A stretch of DNA of 64,000 bases from Pectobacterium carotovorum (GCA_016415585.1 CP066552.1:3534001-3598000); one strand, 5' to 3'. Positions 28,251-39,591 are shown, counted from the first letter of the stretch. Translations and numbers: made by a program. The notes: a model not told the origin generated them from the sequence alone.

Positions 28251-30728
28251 TTATTGACCAAACATTTCTTTGATCCAGTCAGCGACGCCTTCTCCATTTT
28301 GCTGGTCCTGCTGCGCTGAAGGCTGCGGCTGGCTAGCCTGACACAGCGCCTGCGGATTATCCGTCCAGACTGGCAATACGCGCCCAGCACTGCTGCCGTT
28401 GCAGATAAAGTTACCGCTGGCATCTACCGTCATGGTCGTAATGCCTTCCGGCGGCGTCAGCATCAACGGCAGCGGCGTTTGGTTCTCCAGATAGCGACGA
28501 TAAATTGTCAGCGCACCGTTCGCCCCCGTCAGCTTGGCCGGGCCGTTGTTATCGCGCCCTACCCAGCTAATCGCCACTTCTTTACCGTCGATCCCAGCAA
28601 ACCAGCTGTCACGCAGGTCGTTAGTCGTACCGGTTTTCGCTGCCAGATGATAATTCGGGAATTTCACCGCCAGCGAACGCGACGTACCGCGTTCAACAAC
28701 CTGCTGCATGCCATACAGCGTCAGATAAGCCGCCTGCGCCGGAACCGCGCGTTCCGCCTGCGGGAAGCTCTGATACAGCACCGTGCCATCTTCCGCAATC
28801 ACCGAACGCAGTGAGGAAAGCGGTGCGCGATTACCGCCGCTGGCGATCGTCTGATACTCCTGCGCGACTTCCATCGGCGTCAGACTGATCGCCCCCAGCA
28901 GCATCGCCGGTACAGGCTGGATCACGTTTTCAGGAATCCCTAAACGCTTCAACGTTTCCGTGATCTGATTCAGCCCCACGGCCATCCCCAGATTGACGGT
29001 CGGCACGTTCAGCGAGTTCGCCAGCGCATCGACCAGCATGACGCGGCCACGGAACTCACGATCGTAGTTCTTCGGCTGCCATAGCTGTCCGTTAGACTGC
29101 TTGATCGACAGCGGTTCATCCGCCAGCAGGGTATTCAGACGATAGGTGTCCGGCTGGCTCAGCGCGGTCAGGTAGGTCGGCGGCTTCGCCAGCGATCCGA
29201 CAGGACGACGCGCCTGTAGCGCACGGTTAAACCCGGCATACTGCGTTTGAGCACCGCCAACCACTGCGCGAACTTCGCCGCTGAAGCGATCGACAATCAC
29301 CATCGCCGCTTCCAGATCGCTGACGTTACGACCAGCACGCAGTGCCGGAACCCCGACTTCCACCGCTTTTTCCGCCGCATCCTGCGAGACCGGATCGAGC
29401 GTGGTAAAGATCTTCACGCCGGAGAGATCGTTAACCTTGTCGCCAAGCCGCTGTTGCAGTTCCTGACGCACCAGTTGCATAAACGCCGGCTGAGGGCTGA
29501 TGACGCCGCCTTTCGGCTGTACGCCCAATGGGCGCGCGCTCAGCATGTTGTACAGATCGGCATCAATAACTTGCTGATTCTGCAACAGACGCAGCACCAG
29601 ATTGCGTCGCTCTAACGTAATCTGTGGGTTACGCCACGGGTTATACAGCGACGCCCCTTTCACCATACCCACCAGCAGCGCCTGCTGATCGAGGCTCAGT
29701 TCATTTACCGGACGACCAAAGTAATACAGGCTGGCAAGCGGAAAACCGCGGATCTGATCGTTACCGCTCTGACCGAGATACACTTCGTTCAGATACAGCT
29801 CAAGGATACGATCCTTGCTGTAGCGATAATCCATGATCAGCGCCATATAGGCTTCGTTAGCTTTACGCCACAGCGAACGCTCGTTGGTCAGGAACAGGTT
29901 CTTAACCAACTGCTGCGTCAGCGTACTGCCGCCCTGTACCGCGCGCCCCGCCGTGATGTTCGCTAAGAACGCACGGCCAATGGAGTACAGGCTGATACCA
30001 TCGTGCTCATAAAAATGACGGTCTTCGGTCGCGACCAGCGTATCAACCAGCAGATCGGGGAAACCGGCACGCGGCACGAACAAACGCTGTTCGCCATTCG
30101 GCGACTGCATCATGGTGATCAGTTTCGGATCGAGACGGAAAAAGCCGAAGTTACGCTGGTTGTCCAGATTCTGGATCTGCGACAGACGATCGTTGGCAAA
30201 CATTAGGCGCGCCTGAATCTGCCCTTCTTTTCCATCAGGGAAGTCAAACGGACGGCGCAGCATATCAATGCTGTTGCCACGCACGCTGAATTCACCCGGA
30301 CGGGTAATGCGGCTCACCTGACGGTATTGCATGCCTTCCAGCAGACTGATCATCTCTTTCTGGCTATAGGCCATGCCCGGCTCAAGGTTAACCATGCGGC
30401 CATAGACGGCAGCAGGCAACTGCCAGACTTTGCCTTCAATACGGCTACGAATCTGGCTGTCGAGATACACACCATAGATCGCCATCGCCACGGCAAAGAT
30501 CAGGAACAGCTTGATCGCCAGCCCCAGCCAGCGCCGTCTTCTCTGCGATTTACGCGTCATAGAGTCATCGCCGTCGTCGTCATCATCGTCATAGTCGTCC
30601 TGATAATCGTCATAGTCTTCATCATCATAGTCGTCATCCCTGCGACGGCGTATGGCCTGCTTGCGTTCAGGCTTACGTTTTGGCGCTCTCCCTTTGCGCC
30701 CGATAGGTTCGCGGTCATCCCGAGACAT
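28251..30728 (-). CDS. mrcB: Penicillin-binding protein 1B
   Basis: An 825-residue bifunctional peptidoglycan synthase (E. coli 844). The cytoplasmic tail (1-60) is unusually rich in Asp and Tyr. A membrane helix spans about 67-87, then the UB2H domain, then the glycosyltransferase with [10 protein letters not shown] and [13 protein letters not shown]. The transpeptidase has the SxxK serine in GSLAKP, SLN in [10 protein letters not shown] and KTGT. The C terminus DWIKEMFGQ resembles the E. coli end. Transcribed alone, followed by hrpB-thpR as in E. coli. Confidence 0.97.
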   Translation of the reverse strand: MSRDDREPIGRKGRAPKRKPERKQAIRRRRDDDYDDEDYDDYQDDYDDDDDDGDDSMTRKSQRRRRWLGLAIKLFLIFAVAMAIYGVYLDSQIRSRIEGKVWQLPAAVYGRMVNLEPGMAYSQKEMISLLEGMQYRQVSRITRPGEFSVRGNSIDMLRRPFDFPDGKEGQIQARLMFANDRLSQIQNLDNQRNFGFFRLDPKLITMMQSPNGEQRLFVPRAGFPDLLVDTLVATEDRHFYEHDGISLYSIGRAFLANITAGRAVQGGSTLTQQLVKNLFLTNERSLWRKANEAYMALIMDYRYSKDRILELYLNEVYLGQSGNDQIRGFPLASLYYFGRPVNELSLDQQALLVGMVKGASLYNPWRNPQITLERRNLVLRLLQNQQVIDADLYNMLSARPLGVQPKGGVISPQPAFMQLVRQELQQRLGDKVNDLSGVKIFTTLDPVSQDAAEKAVEVGVPALRAGRNVSDLEAAMVIVDRFSGEVRAVVGGAQTQYAGFNRALQARRPVGSLAKPPTYLTALSQPDTYRLNTLLADEPLSIKQSNGQLWQPKNYDREFRGRVMLVDALANSLNVPTVNLGMAVGLNQITETLKRLGIPENVIQPVPAMLLGAISLTPMEVAQEYQTIASGGNRAPLSSLRSVIAEDGTVLYQSFPQAERAVPAQAAYLTLYGMQQVVERGTSRSLAVKFPNYHLAAKTGTTNDLRDSWFAGIDGKEVAISWVGRDNNGPAKLTGANGALTIYRRYLENQTPLPLMLTPPEGITTMTVDASGNFICNGSSAGRVLPVWTDNPQALCQASQPQPSAQQDQQNGEGVADWIKEMFGQ

Positions 30729-30830
30729 TACAATAACTTCTCCATCAGGTTGTTCACGGCTATCTGCTCTGCGCTCAAGCCGCCTACTCTGTTTCCAGCC
30801 CCTTTTTTGGGAAAGCGGAAACGTCTGAAA

Positions 30831-33299
30831 TTAGTGATTCTGATATTTCTTGGTACGTCTCGTCGGAGCCGTATTTGCCGGATCGTCCGGCCAGACATGC
30901 TTGGGGTAACGTCCCTTCATCTCTTTTTGCACGTCGCGGTAGGTGCCTTGCCAGAATGCCGCTAAATCTCGCGTAATCTGTAGTGGACGCTGTGCGGGTG
31001 ACAAAAGTTCCAATACCAACGCCACACGCCCTTCCGCCAGCAGCGGGCTCTGCTGCTCACCGAACATTTCTTGCATCCGCACCGACAGCACCGGTGGCTT
31101 ATCGTCATAATAGGCGATAGGCAAGCGACTGCCGCCGGGGGCAGTATAGTGCGTGGGCAATGCGCTATCCAGCCGCTGGCGCAGCGACCAGTCCAACAGT
31201 CGCAACAGCGCATCACTCGAATTGATCTGGTGCAGCGCACGTAAATCACGCACGCCAGCAAGTGACGGCAGTAACCAGACTTCCAGCGTTGCCAGCAGCG
31301 CTTCATCGTCCACTCGCGGCCAGTCAAGCTCAGGCAACCACTGGTGCGCACACTGTAGCCGGGCGCGTAGCTGCAACGCTGCTGCATCCCAGTTTAATGC
31401 ATCCATCCCCTGCTCCCGAATCCAGGATAACATCGCCTGCTGTAGTGCTTCATCGGAAGGCTTATTCAGCGGACGCGTTCGCAGAGTCAGACAACCTATC
31501 TGGTCGCGCTGGCTGGCGCGCAGAGTACCCTTTTCTTCGTCCCAGTGCACCACGTTACGTTCATTTATTAATCCAGGTAGCCGCCGTTCCAGACGTTCAA
31601 TATCCAGCGGCAACGCCAGCAGGATCCGTGCCTCTGCGCTTTGCTTGTTTTGCACTAATCGATCGTTCTGTAGCAACGCTGGGGTCAGCAGCCACTCCGT
31701 ACCTGACAGCGCCTCATCAGGCGACATCATCGCGCCGCTGCCGTTAGCAAGCTGGTAGCGCCCATCCTGACTACGCCGCCGGGCGATGCGGTCGGGGAAA
31801 GCCTGCGCCAACAGCCAGTCGGCTTCCCCGCCGTCAATGCGTCCCGAGGTCGTCGATAAACGACGCGTCAGCTGTTTTGCCCGCCGCAACCAGTGTGGCA
31901 ATGGGCGATGTAGCCAATCAGCCAGATTGATCGACCCGCTACGCGGCGGCTCTTCGAGTATCGCTGCCAGACATCCAGCCGTGGCCAACGCATCTGAACT
32001 TTGCTGTGATGCGGCATACAGCATCGTCGCCAATCGGGCATCGCAGCCTAACGCGGCGATCTTCCGCCCCTCGGCGGTTAACCTATCCTGCTCATCGGTA
32101 ATACCAAGCTGGCACAGCAGTTGACGTGCAGCATAAAGCGCAGAGGCTGGCGGCGTATCCAGCCAGGTTAACTGCGCCACATCAGTGCAGCCCCACTGTA
32201 ATAAATCCAGCCAAATGCTGCTTAAATCACTGTTCAATATCTCAGCTTCACTCTGCGCCGCCGCGCGCTCTGCTTGTTCACGCGAGCACAGATGCCAGCA
32301 TATGCCGGAGCTTAAACGTCCAGCACGCCCGGCGCGCTGCACCATCGACGCTTGGCTGGTTCGCTGCGTCACTAGTCGGGTGACACCGCTTTTCACATCA
32401 AAGCTGGCTACGCGCTCAAGGCCGCTATCCATCACCAGCCGGATCCCTTCAATCGTCAGGCTGGTTTCGGCAATATTGGTGGCTAACACCACCTTACGAC
32501 GACCCGATTCCGCAGGCAGAATCGCCTTTTGCTGCTCCGCCAGCGTCAATGCACCATATAAAGGACAAAGATCTGTCTCGCTTGACACGCTATTTTCCAG
32601 CAGCGCCTGCACACGGCGAATTTCCGCGACGCCGGGCAAAAACAGCAACAGCGAACCGGCTTCTTCGCTGAGCAAACGCCGCACCTGTCGCGCAACGCCT
32701 TCTTCAAAACGCTCCTGATTGTTCAATGGCGCATAACACCGCTCTACCGGATAGCTGCGACCTTCGGAAACCACGCAGACGGCGTCCGGCAACAGCGCCG
32801 CCAGCCGTGCATTGTCGAGCGTCGCGGACATAATCAGCAGCTTTAAGTCTTCACGTAGCCCTTGTTGCACATCGAGCAACAGCGCCAATGCTAAATCGGC
32901 CTGCACGCTGCGCTCGTGAAATTCATCAAGGATGATTAGCGCCACGCCTTGCAGTTCCGCATCCTGTTGCAGTAAACGAGTCAGCATGCCTTCGGTGACG
33001 ACTTCCAGCCTCGTTGCGTCACTCACGCAGCTTTCCGACCGCATGCGATAGCCTATGGTTTTCCCCGGTTCTTCCCCTAGCTGCTGCGCCAGCCTCCAAG
33101 CCACGCTCTTTGCCGCCAGACGGCGTGGCTCCAGCATGATGATGCGCCCGTTCACATTGCCCTGTTGTAGCAACTGCAACGGCAGCCAGGTCGATTTCCC
33201 TGCCCCCGTTGGCGCATTAAGCAGCACCTGAGGCGCGGTATGTAGCGCCGTTATCACATCATCCAGCACGGCGCTGACGGGCGGTAAAATCACAGACAT
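30831..33299 (-). CDS. hrpB: ATP-dependent helicase HrpB
   Basis: An 822-residue DExH-box helicase. Walker A is GAGKST (32-37), motif II is LDEFHERS, motif III is SAT, and motif VI is QRAGRAGR. The C terminus RYPKHVWPDDPANTAPTRRTKKY matches E. coli HrpB. Its cellular role is unclear even in E. coli. It is divergent from thpR, as in E. coli. Confidence 0.96.
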   Translation of the reverse strand: MSVILPPVSAVLDDVITALHTAPQVLLNAPTGAGKSTWLPLQLLQQGNVNGRIIMLEPRRLAAKSVAWRLAQQLGEEPGKTIGYRMRSESCVSDATRLEVVTEGMLTRLLQQDAELQGVALIILDEFHERSVQADLALALLLDVQQGLREDLKLLIMSATLDNARLAALLPDAVCVVSEGRSYPVERCYAPLNNQERFEEGVARQVRRLLSEEAGSLLLFLPGVAEIRRVQALLENSVSSETDLCPLYGALTLAEQQKAILPAESGRRKVVLATNIAETSLTIEGIRLVMDSGLERVASFDVKSGVTRLVTQRTSQASMVQRAGRAGRLSSGICWHLCSREQAERAAAQSEAEILNSDLSSIWLDLLQWGCTDVAQLTWLDTPPASALYAARQLLCQLGITDEQDRLTAEGRKIAALGCDARLATMLYAASQQSSDALATAGCLAAILEEPPRSGSINLADWLHRPLPHWLRRAKQLTRRLSTTSGRIDGGEADWLLAQAFPDRIARRRSQDGRYQLANGSGAMMSPDEALSGTEWLLTPALLQNDRLVQNKQSAEARILLALPLDIERLERRLPGLINERNVVHWDEEKGTLRASQRDQIGCLTLRTRPLNKPSDEALQQAMLSWIREQGMDALNWDAAALQLRARLQCAHQWLPELDWPRVDDEALLATLEVWLLPSLAGVRDLRALHQINSSDALLRLLDWSLRQRLDSALPTHYTAPGGSRLPIAYYDDKPPVLSVRMQEMFGEQQSPLLAEGRVALVLELLSPAQRPLQITRDLAAFWQGTYRDVQKEMKGRYPKHVWPDDPANTAPTRRTKKYQNH

Positions 33300-33385
33300 C
33301 TCCGTATAAGGTTAACTTTCAGCGGCGAGCATTGTAGCATCTGGATGAATGCAGCATCTGATGGAATCAGAACAGAGAGATCGCC

Positions 33386-33916
33386 ATGTCAGCCACCCGC
33401 CGCCTGTTTTTTGCCTTATCACTGCCAGAAGCCACACAGCAAGAGATTATCCGCTGGCGTGCCGAACACTTCCCTCTGGAAGCGGGTCGTCCGGTCGCCT
33501 CCGCGAATCTTCATCTAACGCTGGCATTTTTGGGCGATGTCAGCGAGCAAAAAGCGCAGGTCTTGCAGACATTGGCGGGCCGCATCCATCAGCCCGCCTT
33601 TTCCCTTACGCTGAATGACGCTGGACACTGGCCGCGTCCCGGCGTGGTCTGGCTGGGCTGCCGTCGTGCACCGCGTGGGCTGTTACAGTTGGCGGAACTG
33701 CTGCGTTCTCAGGCCGCGCGCAACGGCTGCTATCAAACGGCCTTGCCGTTTCACCCACACATTACGCTATTACGTGGCGCGACCCGCCCCGTTGCGATTC
33801 CCCCCGCCACCTTTAGCTGGCAGGTCGACATGACGCACTTTTCACTTTACGAGTCACTTTTCGATAATGGTAAAACCCGCTATCAGCAGTTGGAAAGCTG
33901 GTCATTTATTAAATAA
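33386..33916 (+). CDS. thpR: RNA 2',3'-cyclic phosphodiesterase
   Basis: A 176-residue 2H phosphoesterase (formerly LigT). The two HxT motifs are His43-Leu-Thr45 (HLTLAFLG) and His125-Ile-Thr127 (HPHITLLR). It opens 2',3'-cyclic phosphates and can reversibly join tRNA halves in vitro. It starts a plus-strand run with sfsA, dksA and gluQ, as in E. coli. Confidence 0.94.
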   Translation: MSATRRLFFALSLPEATQQEIIRWRAEHFPLEAGRPVASANLHLTLAFLGDVSEQKAQVLQTLAGRIHQPAFSLTLNDAGHWPRPGVVWLGCRRAPRGLLQLAELLRSQAARNGCYQTALPFHPHITLLRGATRPVAIPPATFSWQVDMTHFSLYESLFDNGKTRYQQLESWSFIK

Positions 33917-33950
33917 GTAGTCGAGTGGATAAACAAAAAACAGGATACAC

Positions 33951-34655
33951 ATGGACTATACCCCACGCTTACAACCCGCCCGGTTGATTAAACGTTACAA
34001 ACGTTTTTTGGCCGATGTCGTAACCCCAGAAGGCGAGGAACTCACGCTGCACTGTGCCAATACCGGTGCGATGACAGGTTGTGCCACGCCCGGCGATACC
34101 GTCTGGTACTCAACGTCCGATAACCCTAAGCGTAAGTATCCACACAGCTGGGAACTGACTGAAACACAACAAAATCACTGGATTTGTGTCAATACTCTGC
34201 GTGCCAACACATTATTGTACGAAGCCTTATTGGAAAATCGTATAGAGGAGCTGGCGGGCTACCCAGTCGTAAAAACAGAAGTGAAATACGGTATGGAAAA
34301 TAGCCGAGTTGACCTGCTTTTACAGGCGCAGGGCAAGATTGACTGCTATATTGAGGTGAAATCTGTCACATTATTGCAACATGAATGTGGTTACTTTCCC
34401 GATGCGGTTACCCTCAGAGGGCAGAAGCATCTGCGTGAACTGCAACAGATGGTTTCCAATGGAAAGCGAGCAGTGCTCTTTTTCGCCGTGCTCCATTCAG
34501 GCATCCAGCAGGTTTCTCCCGCCCAGCATATTGATTCACGCTATGCGGAATTATTTATTGAAGCACAACAGACAGGGGTTGAAATTTTATGTTACGGCTC
34601 CACATTATGCCCTGACGGTATTAAATTGACACACAAGCTACCGTTGTTGGAATGA
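33951..34655 (+). CDS. sfsA: SfsA family DNA-binding/nuclease-like protein
   Basis: A 234-residue protein, the same length as E. coli SfsA (sugar fermentation stimulation protein A). Family motifs are [27 protein letters not shown] and IEVKSVTL. The D...E-K arrangement of the last two is nuclease-like. The function is not firmly known. It lies 34 bases after thpR and is followed by a 303-base leader region before dksA. Confidence 0.95.
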   Translation: MDYTPRLQPARLIKRYKRFLADVVTPEGEELTLHCANTGAMTGCATPGDTVWYSTSDNPKRKYPHSWELTETQQNHWICVNTLRANTLLYEALLENRIEELAGYPVVKTEVKYGMENSRVDLLLQAQGKIDCYIEVKSVTLLQHECGYFPDAVTLRGQKHLRELQQMVSNGKRAVLFFAVLHSGIQQVSPAQHIDSRYAELFIEAQQTGVEILCYGSTLCPDGIKLTHKLPLLE

Positions 34656-34958
34656 AGTAAAAGCATGTCATAACATGCCAACTCAAAGATGAAAGGAATC
34701 ATTTATTCTTATGGGGTTATTAAGGCACTGTTTAGCATTTAATACTTATGCTTGTGTAAGCAGATTACTCCTCACACTTATATCAGGCCGGTGTCAGGAA
34801 GCATTGCCAACCCCATCTCCATCTGCTATTTATAGCGGCCTGTTTTTTCCCCCTTTGGGGGTCGATATACCCAGATAGCTGAAGTTATGGCTAACAGCGC
34901 CGCAACTTCACTGCATAAAAGGGTATTATGCGTGTCGTGTTTATGTAGGAGAAGCAAC
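34656..34958 (+). other. sfsA-dksA intergenic region with small hairpins
   Basis: A 303-base gap without a gene. GCATGT/ACATGC just after sfsA and CCCCC-TTT-GGGGG at 34849-34861 are small stem-loops; the latter would fall in the dksA leader. The dksA promoter is expected here but no clear hexamer pair was chosen. Confidence 0.45.
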
Positions 34959-35414
34959 ATGCAAGAAGGGCAAAACCGTAAGACATCTTCTCTGAGCATT
35001 CTCGCAATTGCCGGAGTAGAGCCGTACCAGGAGAAGCCGGGCGAAGAGTATATGAACGACGCTCAGTTGGCTCATTTCAAGCGTATTCTTGAAGCATGGC
35101 GCAACCAACTCATGGATGAAGTGGATCGAACTGTATCGCATATGCGCGATGAAGCCGCTAATTTCCCCGATCCCGTGGATCGTGCTGCGCAGGAAGAAGA
35201 GTTCAGTCTCGAACTACGTAACCGTGACCGTGAGCGCAAACTGATCAAGAAAATCGCCAAAACTCTGGTGAAAATCGAAGATGAGGATTTCGGGTTCTGC
35301 GAATCCTGTGGCGTAGAGATTGGCATCCGCCGTCTGGAAGCACGTCCGACCGCCGATCTGTGTATCGACTGCAAAACACTGGCAGAGATACGCGAAAAGC
35401 AGATGGCAGGATAG
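34959..35414 (+). CDS. dksA: RNA polymerase-binding transcription factor DksA
   Basis: A 151-residue protein, as in E. coli, that works with ppGpp at the RNA polymerase secondary channel. ATG 34959 follows TAGGAGAAGCAAC and starts [11 protein letters not shown]; 24 upstream codons were dropped. The coiled-coil tip has [18 protein letters not shown] residues (here [13 protein letters not shown]). The zinc finger is CESC...CIDC (Cys114, 117, 135, 138). Confidence 0.98.
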   Translation: MQEGQNRKTSSLSILAIAGVEPYQEKPGEEYMNDAQLAHFKRILEAWRNQLMDEVDRTVSHMRDEAANFPDPVDRAAQEEEFSLELRNRDRERKLIKKIAKTLVKIEDEDFGFCESCGVEIGIRRLEARPTADLCIDCKTLAEIREKQMAG

Positions 35415-35542
35415 TCTTCCCGCTCAGAATCGGCTCCTGCTACTCGCAGGGGCTGATTGCGGTTCATTTACCGCTGATAAGTTATGTTCATCACTCTGTC
35501 TTTTGTCTGGATAAAATACTGACGAGATAGCATCCACCATCT

Positions 35543-36547
35543 ATGTTTGGAACTGTTTGTTTTACTGAAACCAATCGCTTTCCCGGAACCAATAGTTTTA
35601 TTGAAACTAATAACTTTCCTGAAGCTAATCACACTACTGACACCGTTCGCTATGTCGGGCGTTTTGCCCCCTCTCCCTCTGGTGACCTGCATTTTGGCTC
35701 ACTGATCGCCGCACTGGGTAGTTATCTGCAAGCTCGTTCCCAACAAGGGCGCTGGCTGGTACGTATTGAAGACATCGATCCGCCACGGGAAATTCCCGGC
35801 GCCGCCTCCCGTATCCTTGCACAATTAGACCATTACGGCCTTCACTGGGACGGTGACGTGATGTACCAGTCAAAGCGGCATGCGCGTTACCGCGAAATTA
35901 TTCAGCAGCTTCAACAACAGGGCATGAGCTACTACTGCACCTGTACGCGTAGCCGTATTCAACAGTTGGGTGGGCACTATGACGGCTATTGTTGGACGCG
36001 TAATCTGCCGCCCGATAACGCCGCACTACGCCTGCGCCAGACAACGCCAGTATTTCGCTTTCACGATAAATTGCGTGGCGAGCTGTATGCCGACACGGCA
36101 CTCGCGCAGGAAGATTTTATTATCCACCGCCGCGATGGGCTGTTTGCCTATAATCTGGCCGTCGTGATCGACGATAACGATCAGGGTATTACGGAGATCG
36201 TGCGCGGTGCCGATCTGATCGAACCGACAGTGCGGCAAATTTCGCTCTATCAGCAGTTGAGCTACGCGATTCCTACCTACGTTCATCTGCCGCTGGTGCT
36301 GAATACCGAGGGAAATAAGCTTTCCAAGCAGAATCATGCACCCGCGCTACCGAATAGCGATCCGCGTCCCGTGCTGCTGGCTGCACTGCAATTCTTGAAC
36401 CAACCGCTGCCGGAGAACGGTCAGGATATGACGCTTTCCACCCTTCTGGCCTGGTCTGTCGCGCACTGGTCCCTTGATATTGTCCCGCTACAGGCGGCAA
36501 TAAACCCATCCACGATCACATCGGCATTCTCAAAGGGGCATTGGTGA
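35543..36547 (+). CDS. gluQ: Glutamyl-Q tRNA(Asp) synthetase, with repeat-coded N-terminal extension
   Basis: A 334-residue GltX paralog that puts glutamate on queuosine of tRNA-Asp. The core starts about residue 35 ([18 protein letters not shown]), with [10 protein letters not shown], cysteines of the zinc site (YYCTCTR...GYC) and [11 protein letters not shown]. The first 34 residues are an extension absent from E. coli GluQ, made of six-residue units such as [18 protein letters not shown]. No alternative ATG, GTG or TTG lies between 35543 and the core, so the extension is probably translated unless a rare codon is used. Follows dksA, as in E. coli. Confidence 0.93.
   Translation: MFGTVCFTETNRFPGTNSFIETNNFPEANHTTDTVRYVGRFAPSPSGDLHFGSLIAALGSYLQARSQQGRWLVRIEDIDPPREIPGAASRILAQLDHYGLHWDGDVMYQSKRHARYREIIQQLQQQGMSYYCTCTRSRIQQLGGHYDGYCWTRNLPPDNAALRLRQTTPVFRFHDKLRGELYADTALAQEDFIIHRRDGLFAYNLAVVIDDNDQGITEIVRGADLIEPTVRQISLYQQLSYAIPTYVHLPLVLNTEGNKLSKQNHAPALPNSDPRPVLLAALQFLNQPLPENGQDMTLSTLLAWSVAHWSLDIVPLQAAINPSTITSAFSKGHW
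35549..35638 (+). repeat. 18-bp tandem repeat inside gluQ
   Basis: Five degenerate 18-base units begin at 35549, 35567, 35585, 35603 and 35621. Units 2 to 4 follow the pattern G(A/G)AAC(C/T)AAT..(C/T)TTT(C/A). The first and last are more diverged. All are in frame. Confidence 0.75.
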
Positions 36548-36686
36548 GCTATGATTAGCCGCTATTTTTAGTGACGCACTCTCTTTGGCCGTCACATTTG
36601 CAGGTCGTCACTGGGGCGACGTCAAAAACGTTTCCCAGAAATTTTTTGCTGTGCCGTTGATTTATCCATCACTATCGAGGTGTATT

Positions 36687-38099
36687 ATCTTTTCCCGAGT
36701 TGCTAATTTTTGTCGTAAAGTACTGAATCGTGAGAACGAAATGGTCGAATCAGAGGAACCGCGTCAGCATCTGACCGTCATCCCGCGTGACCAACATACT
36801 ATTTCACGCAGCGACATCAGCGATAACGCGCTGAAAGTACTTTATCGCCTGAACAAAGCGGGCTACGAGGCTTATCTGGTTGGCGGCGGCGTACGCGATC
36901 TGCTACTGGGCAAAAAGCCGAAGGATTTTGATATCACCACTAACGCTACGCCCGATCAGGTGCGCAAGCTATTCCGCAACTGCCGTTTGGTTGGGCGTCG
37001 TTTCCGTCTCGCCCATATCATGTTCGGGCCAGAGGTGATTGAAGTTGCCACGTTCCGTGGTCACCACGAGCAGCATCAAGAACAGCAGGAAACCAAGAAT
37101 TCCTCTCAGCAGGCTCAAAGCGGCATGCTGTTACGCGACAATATTTTTGGCTCAGTTGAAGAAGACGCCCAACGCCGCGATTTCTCGATCAATAGCCTCT
37201 ATTACAGCATTTCTGATTTCAGCGTACGTGACTACACCGATGGCCTGAACGATCTGCGTCAGGGTATCATTCGCATGATTGGCGACCCTGAAACACGCTA
37301 CCGTGAAGACCCAGTGCGCATGCTGCGTGCCGTCCGTTTTGCCGCTAAGCTGAACATGACGGTCAGCCCGGAAACCGCTGAGCCGATTCCTCGTCTGGCC
37401 TCATTGCTGCACGATATCCCTGCGGCACGCATGTTTGAAGAGTCGCTGAAGCTGCTTCAGTCAGGCTATGGCTACCCGACCTATAAAATGCTGTGTGAAT
37501 ACCAGCTGTTCCAGCCGCTTTTCCCGATGCTGAGTCGCTATTTCACACCAAACGGCGATTCCACGCTGGAACGCATGGTTGCACAGGTGCTGAAAAATAC
37601 CGATCAGCGTCTGCAAAATGACATGCGGGTCAATCCGGCGTTTTTGTTTTCCGCCATGCTGTGGTATCCGCTGATTGAACATGCGCAAAAATTGGCTCAA
37701 GAAAGCGGGCTGGCTTACTTCGATGCCTTCTCGCTAGCGATGAACGATGTACTGGATGAACAGTGCCGTTCTCTGGCGATCCCTAAACGCATTACTTCTT
37801 TAGTTCGTGATATCTGGCAGTTACAAACGCGACTGTCTCGCCGTCAAGGTAAACGCGCTTATAAGCTGATGGAACATCCTAAATTCCGCGCCGCGTATGA
37901 CCTGCTTTGCCTGCGTGCCGAAATCGAAAACCATCAGGAGCTGCTGCGCCTGGCTCAGTGGTGGGGTGAATTCCAGGTTGCCGCACCGCCACGTCAGCAA
38001 AACATGCTGAAATCGCTGGATGACGGCCCGACGCCACATCGCCGTTCCCGCCCTCGTCGACCGCGTAAACCGACAACAGCACGTAGGGATCCAGCATAA
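36687..38099 (+). CDS. pcnB: Poly(A) polymerase I, probable AUC or AUU start
   Basis: About 470 residues. It polyadenylates RNA and thereby promotes decay. The nucleotidyltransferase motif is [33 protein letters not shown] and [11 protein letters not shown] follow; the basic tail [16 protein letters not shown] binds RNA. Homology with E. coli PcnB begins at [12 protein letters not shown], directly after ATT-ATC (36684-36689); GAGG lies six bases before the ATC. E. coli pcnB is known to start with AUU. The first in-frame ATG (36741) would remove this conserved segment. Stop codon overlaps the folK start. Confidence 0.93.
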   Translation: MFSRVANFCRKVLNRENEMVESEEPRQHLTVIPRDQHTISRSDISDNALKVLYRLNKAGYEAYLVGGGVRDLLLGKKPKDFDITTNATPDQVRKLFRNCRLVGRRFRLAHIMFGPEVIEVATFRGHHEQHQEQQETKNSSQQAQSGMLLRDNIFGSVEEDAQRRDFSINSLYYSISDFSVRDYTDGLNDLRQGIIRMIGDPETRYREDPVRMLRAVRFAAKLNMTVSPETAEPIPRLASLLHDIPAARMFEESLKLLQSGYGYPTYKMLCEYQLFQPLFPMLSRYFTPNGDSTLERMVAQVLKNTDQRLQNDMRVNPAFLFSAMLWYPLIEHAQKLAQESGLAYFDAFSLAMNDVLDEQCRSLAIPKRITSLVRDIWQLQTRLSRRQGKRAYKLMEHPKFRAAYDLLCLRAEIENHQELLRLAQWWGEFQVAAPPRQQNMLKSLDDGPTPHRRSRPRRPRKPTTARRDPA

Positions 38100-38605
38100 T
38101 GACGCGCGTGTATCTGGCGCTGGGCAGCAATCTTGCCCAGCCTTTGCAACAGGTGCGCGCGGCATTGTCTGCGCTAGATGCGATTCCACATACGCGCGTC
38201 GTTTGCTGCTCCTCATTTTATCGTAGCCGCCCGCTTGGCCCGCAGGATCAACCAGACTATCTCAACGCCGTCGTTGAACTGGAAACCGAGCTCGCCGCCG
38301 AGCCGCTGCTCGATCGCACACAGGCCATCGAGCTGGAACAAGGCCGAGAGCGTAAGGAACATCGCTGGGGGCCACGCACGTTAGATCTGGATATTCTGCT
38401 GTTCGGTGATGACGTCATTCAGACTGAACGACTGGCCGTGCCGCATTACGACATGAAGAACCGTGAATTCATGCTCTATCCGCTCGCGGAAATCGCCCCT
38501 GAACTGACGTTCCCCGACGGCGAAACACTCGCCCAGCGGTTAACTCATGTCGACCGCAACGGTCTGACCTTATGGGATAATAGAAAGTGGGATAATCAAC
38601 GCTGA
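38099..38605 (+). CDS. folK: 6-hydroxymethyl-7,8-dihydropterin pyrophosphokinase
   Basis: A 168-residue folate-pathway enzyme that transfers pyrophosphate from ATP to the pterin. Motifs RPLGPQDQPDYLNAVVELET and HRWGPRTLDLDILLFGD are intact. The ATG shares one base with the pcnB stop (TAATG), so translation is coupled. panB follows after about 145 bases, as in the E. coli pcnB-folK-panB order. Confidence 0.96.
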   Translation: MTRVYLALGSNLAQPLQQVRAALSALDAIPHTRVVCCSSFYRSRPLGPQDQPDYLNAVVELETELAAEPLLDRTQAIELEQGRERKEHRWGPRTLDLDILLFGDDVIQTERLAVPHYDMKNREFMLYPLAEIAPELTFPDGETLAQRLTHVDRNGLTLWDNRKWDNQR

Positions 38606-38652
38606 GATGACGAAAAGCTGACCGGAACAGCTGACCACTAATAATTCTCCCC

Positions 38653-38680
38653 ATCTGCAACTTGAAGCGCGACGGGTATA
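38653..38680. repeat. ERIC remnant (right end only)
   Basis: The sequence TGCAACTTGAAGCGCGACGGGTATA between folK and panB matches the right terminus of ERIC elements. No left arm or core is present, so this is a truncated copy. Confidence 0.6.
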
Positions 38681-38749
38681 TCGCTACACGTCGGCTTACA
38701 TTAGAATATCCCCCTCAATTCTTCGCCCTATTGACATAGGAAGACCGTC

Positions 38750-39547
38750 ATGAAACCAACGACTATCTCCCACTTGCGCCAATGGAAACAAGAGCAGCGA
38801 AAATTCGCTACGATTACTGCTTACGACGCCAGTTTCTCTCGCCTATTTTTCGAGCAAGGGATCCGCATGATGCTGGTAGGTGACTCACTGGGAATGACCG
38901 TACAGGGTCACGATTCCACCTTGCCCGTGACCACAAACGATATTGTTTACCACACGCGGTGCGTCCGCCGTGGCGCACCGCTGGCGCTGGTTCTCTCCGA
39001 CATGCCTTTTATGACCTATGCCACGCCAGAACAAACATTCAGCCAGGCCGCAGAACTGATGCGTGCCGGTGCGAATATGGTGAAGCTGGAAGGAGGAAGC
39101 TGGCTTGCCCCGACGGTAAAAATGCTGACCGAACGTGCCGTGCCGGTGTGCGGTCATCTGGGTCTGACGCCGCAGTCCGTTAACATCTTCGGCGGCTATA
39201 AAATTCAGGGCCGGAGCGAAAGCGATGCCAATCAACTGCTGGCCGATGCCCTTGCGCTTGAAGAAGCCGGAGCGCAACTGCTTGTGCTGGAATGCGTGCC
39301 TGTCGCGCTGGCGAAACGCGTAACGGAAGCGCTGTCGATTCCGGTGATCGGTATTGGCGCAGGCAACGTTACCGACGGACAAATTCTGGTCATGCATGAT
39401 GCCTTCGGCATTACCGGCGACAACACGCCTAAGTTTGCCAAGAACTTCCTGGCACCCAGCGGGGGTGATATCCGCGCGGCAGTGCGTTTGTATACACAAG
39501 AAGTCGAACAGGGTATTTACCCGGCCGAAGAGCACTCGTTTCATTAA
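38750..39547 (+). CDS. panB: 3-methyl-2-oxobutanoate hydroxymethyltransferase
   Basis: A 265-residue TIM-barrel enzyme, first step of pantothenate synthesis (E. coli 264). Motifs [19 protein letters not shown] (metal aspartate), [10 protein letters not shown], and [19 protein letters not shown] are present. AGGAAG precedes the ATG. In E. coli panC follows directly; here an ERIC element with two inserts separates them. Confidence 0.97.
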   Translation: MKPTTISHLRQWKQEQRKFATITAYDASFSRLFFEQGIRMMLVGDSLGMTVQGHDSTLPVTTNDIVYHTRCVRRGAPLALVLSDMPFMTYATPEQTFSQAAELMRAGANMVKLEGGSWLAPTVKMLTERAVPVCGHLGLTPQSVNIFGGYKIQGRSESDANQLLADALALEEAGAQLLVLECVPVALAKRVTEALSIPVIGIGAGNVTDGQILVMHDAFGITGDNTPKFAKNFLAPSGGDIRAAVRLYTQEVEQGIYPAEEHSFH

Positions 39548-39591
39548 GAACAGTCATTTCATTAAAAAACGGGCATTCCGTTAATCGGGCT

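Noticed and set aside
28211..28423. 70-codon minus-strand frame overlapping the mrcB 3' end
   Set aside because: Out-of-frame shadow of mrcB with no homology.
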